Positions 62,434-64,000 of a stretch of DNA of 64,000 nt are shown piece after piece; within the stretch, counting starts at the first letter, position 1; every line of letters begins with the position of its first letter. The stretch comes from Sphingomonas sp. SUN019 (GTDB lineage: Bacteria > Pseudomonadota > Alphaproteobacteria > Sphingomonadales > Sphingomonadaceae): positions 992,001 to 1,056,000 of the forward strand of contig NZ_CP096971.1 of the NCBI RefSeq assembly GCF_024758705.1, read 5' to 3'. Below the pieces are notes generated by a model, which saw only the letters and a list, made by a program, of their open reading frames with translations, made no database searches and was not told where the DNA came from. Position numbers and translations under genes: made by a program.

Positions 62434-63191
62434 TCGCGGCCAGTTTCCTCGCTTTGGCGGCTGCACTGGTCGCCATTCCTGCGACCGCCCAACCGGCGCC
62501 CCCCGACGCCCCCGTCGCACGTCCGACAGGGGCGTCGATCCCGGCGAACCTGCTGCGTCTGTCGATCGCCTTCGCACGGCCACCGGAAGGGCCGGTGCTC
62601 CCGCGCCTGTCGCTGGTTCGCGGCGACGGCAGCACGATCGAGGAACCGTTTCTCGATCAGGAATTGTGGTCGCCCGACGGACGAACCTTGACCGTGCTGA
62701 TGCACCCCGGCCGCGTGAAGACCGGGCTTGCCGCAAACGAGAGCTTGGGTCGCGCCCTGATTCCGGGTGACGAGGCGTCGTTGATTTTCGACGGTCGGCG
62801 CATTGGCGGGTGGACGGTCGTTCCGCCCGACATCGCACCGCCCGATCCGAGCAGGTGGAGGACGACGGCGCCGCGAAGCGGAACCCGCGAGGCCGTCATT
62901 GTTCAACTGGACGAGCCCGTCGACGCGCTTGGCGACAACCTGATTGCGGTTCGCGACGCCGGCGGCCGCCGCGTTGGGGGGACGGGGCAACTGGTCAAGG
63001 GAGAAGCCGTATGGCGCTTTACACCGCGATCGGCTTGGCAGGCCGAACGCTATGTCGTGGTCGCCGCACCCGACCTCGAAGATCCGGCGGGCAACCGCCC
63101 GGGCCAAGATTTCGAGCATTCTCCTGGCGCGACGTCTTCCGTTCCCGACGGCCCAGCCTTCCAACCTACTGGCGGGAATAACCGGCCGTGA
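62430..63191 (+). CDS. Exported protein of unknown function
   Basis: 253 aa, GTG start overlapping the previous stop. A signal peptide (about 1-21, ending IPATAQ) is followed by a proline-rich segment and a domain rich in beta strands with Ig-like character (VIVQLDEPVDALGDNLI; YVVVAAPDLEDPAGN). No catalytic motif recognised. Second gene of the 61201-63763 operon; its GTGA overlap with the channel gene suggests a joint envelope function. Confidence 0.55.
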   Translation: MIAASFLALAAALVAIPATAQPAPPDAPVARPTGASIPANLLRLSIAFARPPEGPVLPRLSLVRGDGSTIEEPFLDQELWSPDGRTLTVLMHPGRVKTGLAANESLGRALIPGDEASLIFDGRRIGGWTVVPPDIAPPDPSRWRTTAPRSGTREAVIVQLDEPVDALGDNLIAVRDAGGRRVGGTGQLVKGEAVWRFTPRSAWQAERYVVVAAPDLEDPAGNRPGQDFEHSPGATSSVPDGPAFQPTGGNNRP

Positions 63192-63763
63192 GCGCGCAGG
63201 ACGAAGGTCTGATGACCGCCGGGCGGATGGAAGCGTTCAGCGACGGCGTCATCGCGATCATCATCACAATCATGGTGCTTGAGCTGAAGGCGCCGGAAGA
63301 AGCGGACATGCACGCGCTGCTGTCGACCTGGCCGATCTTCCTGTCCTACGCCTTGAGCTTCACCATGGTCGCGATCTACTGGGTCAATCACCACCATTTG
63401 CTGAAGACCTGCGCCCGGATCGACCACCGGACCTTGTGGCTGAACATCCATTGGCTGTTCTGGCTGTCGCTGTTCCCGGTGACGACGGCCTATATGGGCG
63501 AAACTCGCGGCGCACCGTTCGCGCTCGCGATCTATGCGGGCCTCTCGATGCTAGTGGCAACGGCCTTTCTATTGCTGCAACGTCAACTCTTTGGTTCAAA
63601 CGCCCATGTCGAGGAGGTCAGCGCGTCGACCCGGCGGCGGACGATCAAGAATCTGGCGGCGATGGTGGCTATGGCGGCGGCGATCCCACTGGCGTTCATC
63701 AGCGCGCCGATCGCCGCTCTCCTGCTCGCGGTGCCGGCGCTCGCCTATTTCGTCCCGGATTGA
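63188..63763 (+). CDS. TMEM175-family (DUF1211) potassium-channel-like membrane protein
   Basis: 191 aa with six predicted hydrophobic helices. The hallmark RMEAFSDGVIAIIITIMVLEL (FSDGVxAI, residues 13-33) lines the pore in bacterial TMEM175 channels, which are K+-permeable and act as oligomers. GTG start overlapping the previous stop. A second repeat is not needed, since bacterial forms are single-repeat. Confidence 0.9.
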   Translation: MSAQDEGLMTAGRMEAFSDGVIAIIITIMVLELKAPEEADMHALLSTWPIFLSYALSFTMVAIYWVNHHHLLKTCARIDHRTLWLNIHWLFWLSLFPVTTAYMGETRGAPFALAIYAGLSMLVATAFLLLQRQLFGSNAHVEEVSASTRRRTIKNLAAMVAMAAAIPLAFISAPIAALLLAVPALAYFVPD

Positions 63764-63766
63764 TCG

Positions 63767-64000
63767 TCAGAACAGGAAATTGGCGGTCAGCTTGGCGAAA
63801 TCGACGTTCCGCCCGCCGACGCGCCGCATCGCGCTGCCGCTTTCGAAGTGCGCGGCTTCGAGCGATACCGACAGGTGGCGTGAGAACTGGTGAGACACCA
63901 GCCCTTGAACATAGCCGCCGATATGCCGGCCGGCTGCGGCTGCGCTCGCCGGTTGCGGCACGAGCGGAGCGAGATAGACGAGATCGCCGCTTCGCGTGCG
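63767..64000 (-). CDS. Outer-membrane porin of the alginate-export type (C-terminal fragment)
   Basis: The last 77 codons of a gene cut by the right edge; the frame stays open to base 64000. The fragment has the closing strands of an alginate_exp-like barrel: GRHIGGYVQGLVSHQFSRHL in part, LEAAHFESG and VDFAKLTANFLF, ending in Phe as outer-membrane proteins do. The full gene is needed to confirm. Converges with the TMEM175-like gene three bases away. Confidence 0.7.
   Translation of the reverse strand, partial: RTRSGDLVYLAPLVPQPASAAAAGRHIGGYVQGLVSHQFSRHLSVSLEAAHFESGSAMRRVGGRNVDFAKLTANFLF

Overview
The window is a high-GC chromosomal segment that looks alphaproteobacterial, most likely from the Sphingomonadales. 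The main reasons are the tsaB-rimI-fur...miaB-phoH-ybeY-corC...lnt-metK-trmB gene order, a suf operon led by an Rrf2 regulator, and many long GC-rich palindromic repeats between genes. No complete rRNA, tRNA or CRISPR array is visible.

Layout. (1) 1-3361, plus strand: the end of a red-type RuBisCO operon, cbbL (cut by the left edge), cbbS, cbbX (AAA+ activase) and cbbY (sugar-phosphate phosphatase). (2) 3358-14302, minus strand: a complete glycogen operon, glgP-glgB-glgC-glgA-pgm-glgX. (3) 14392-20794, minus strand: a suf iron-sulfur operon, rrf2-sufB-[DUF559 nuclease-like]-sufC-sufD-sufS-sufT-sufA. (4) 21006-35439: an AraC regulator, a candidate small RNA, pyrD, a gamma-glutamyltransferase, an acyl-CoA ligase, a glycosyltransferase-like gene coupled to an M16 protease, an Asp/Asn hydroxylase, nfu, a nitroreductase, tsaB, rimI, fur and plsC. 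(5) 35479-51749: the housekeeping string miaB, phoH, ybeY, corC, lnt, metK, trmB. It is interrupted by an M10/RTX protease, a VapBC pair, and a katG/sugar-dehydrogenase/VOC/PHA block. (6) 51878-64000: a tyrosine recombinase, a tRNA-3'-end-like sequence, then accessory genes. These are a GST, an MFS exporter, LysR, a CaCA exchanger, a 4Fe-4S/dual-CDGSH protein, glutathionyl-hydroquinone reductase, DUF5996, pirin, a three-gene envelope operon with a TMEM175-type channel, and the end of an alginate-export-like porin. None of the dispersed palindromes occurs here, which fits separate acquisition.

The cbb and glg blocks would link CO2 fixation to polyglucan storage and breakdown. The suf/nfu genes supply clusters to proteins such as MiaB.

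The observation most worth following concerns a family of palindromic elements of about 125-145 bp. Four copies fill stop-to-start gaps inside operons, and each places a GGGGAGG arm at Shine-Dalgarno distance from the next start (cbbX, glgX, glgA, sufD). At the sufB-sufC junction, related GC-rich arms flank a DUF559 endonuclease-like gene that is coupled by ATGA overlaps on both sides. That arrangement could be the autonomous form of a mobile intergenic element.
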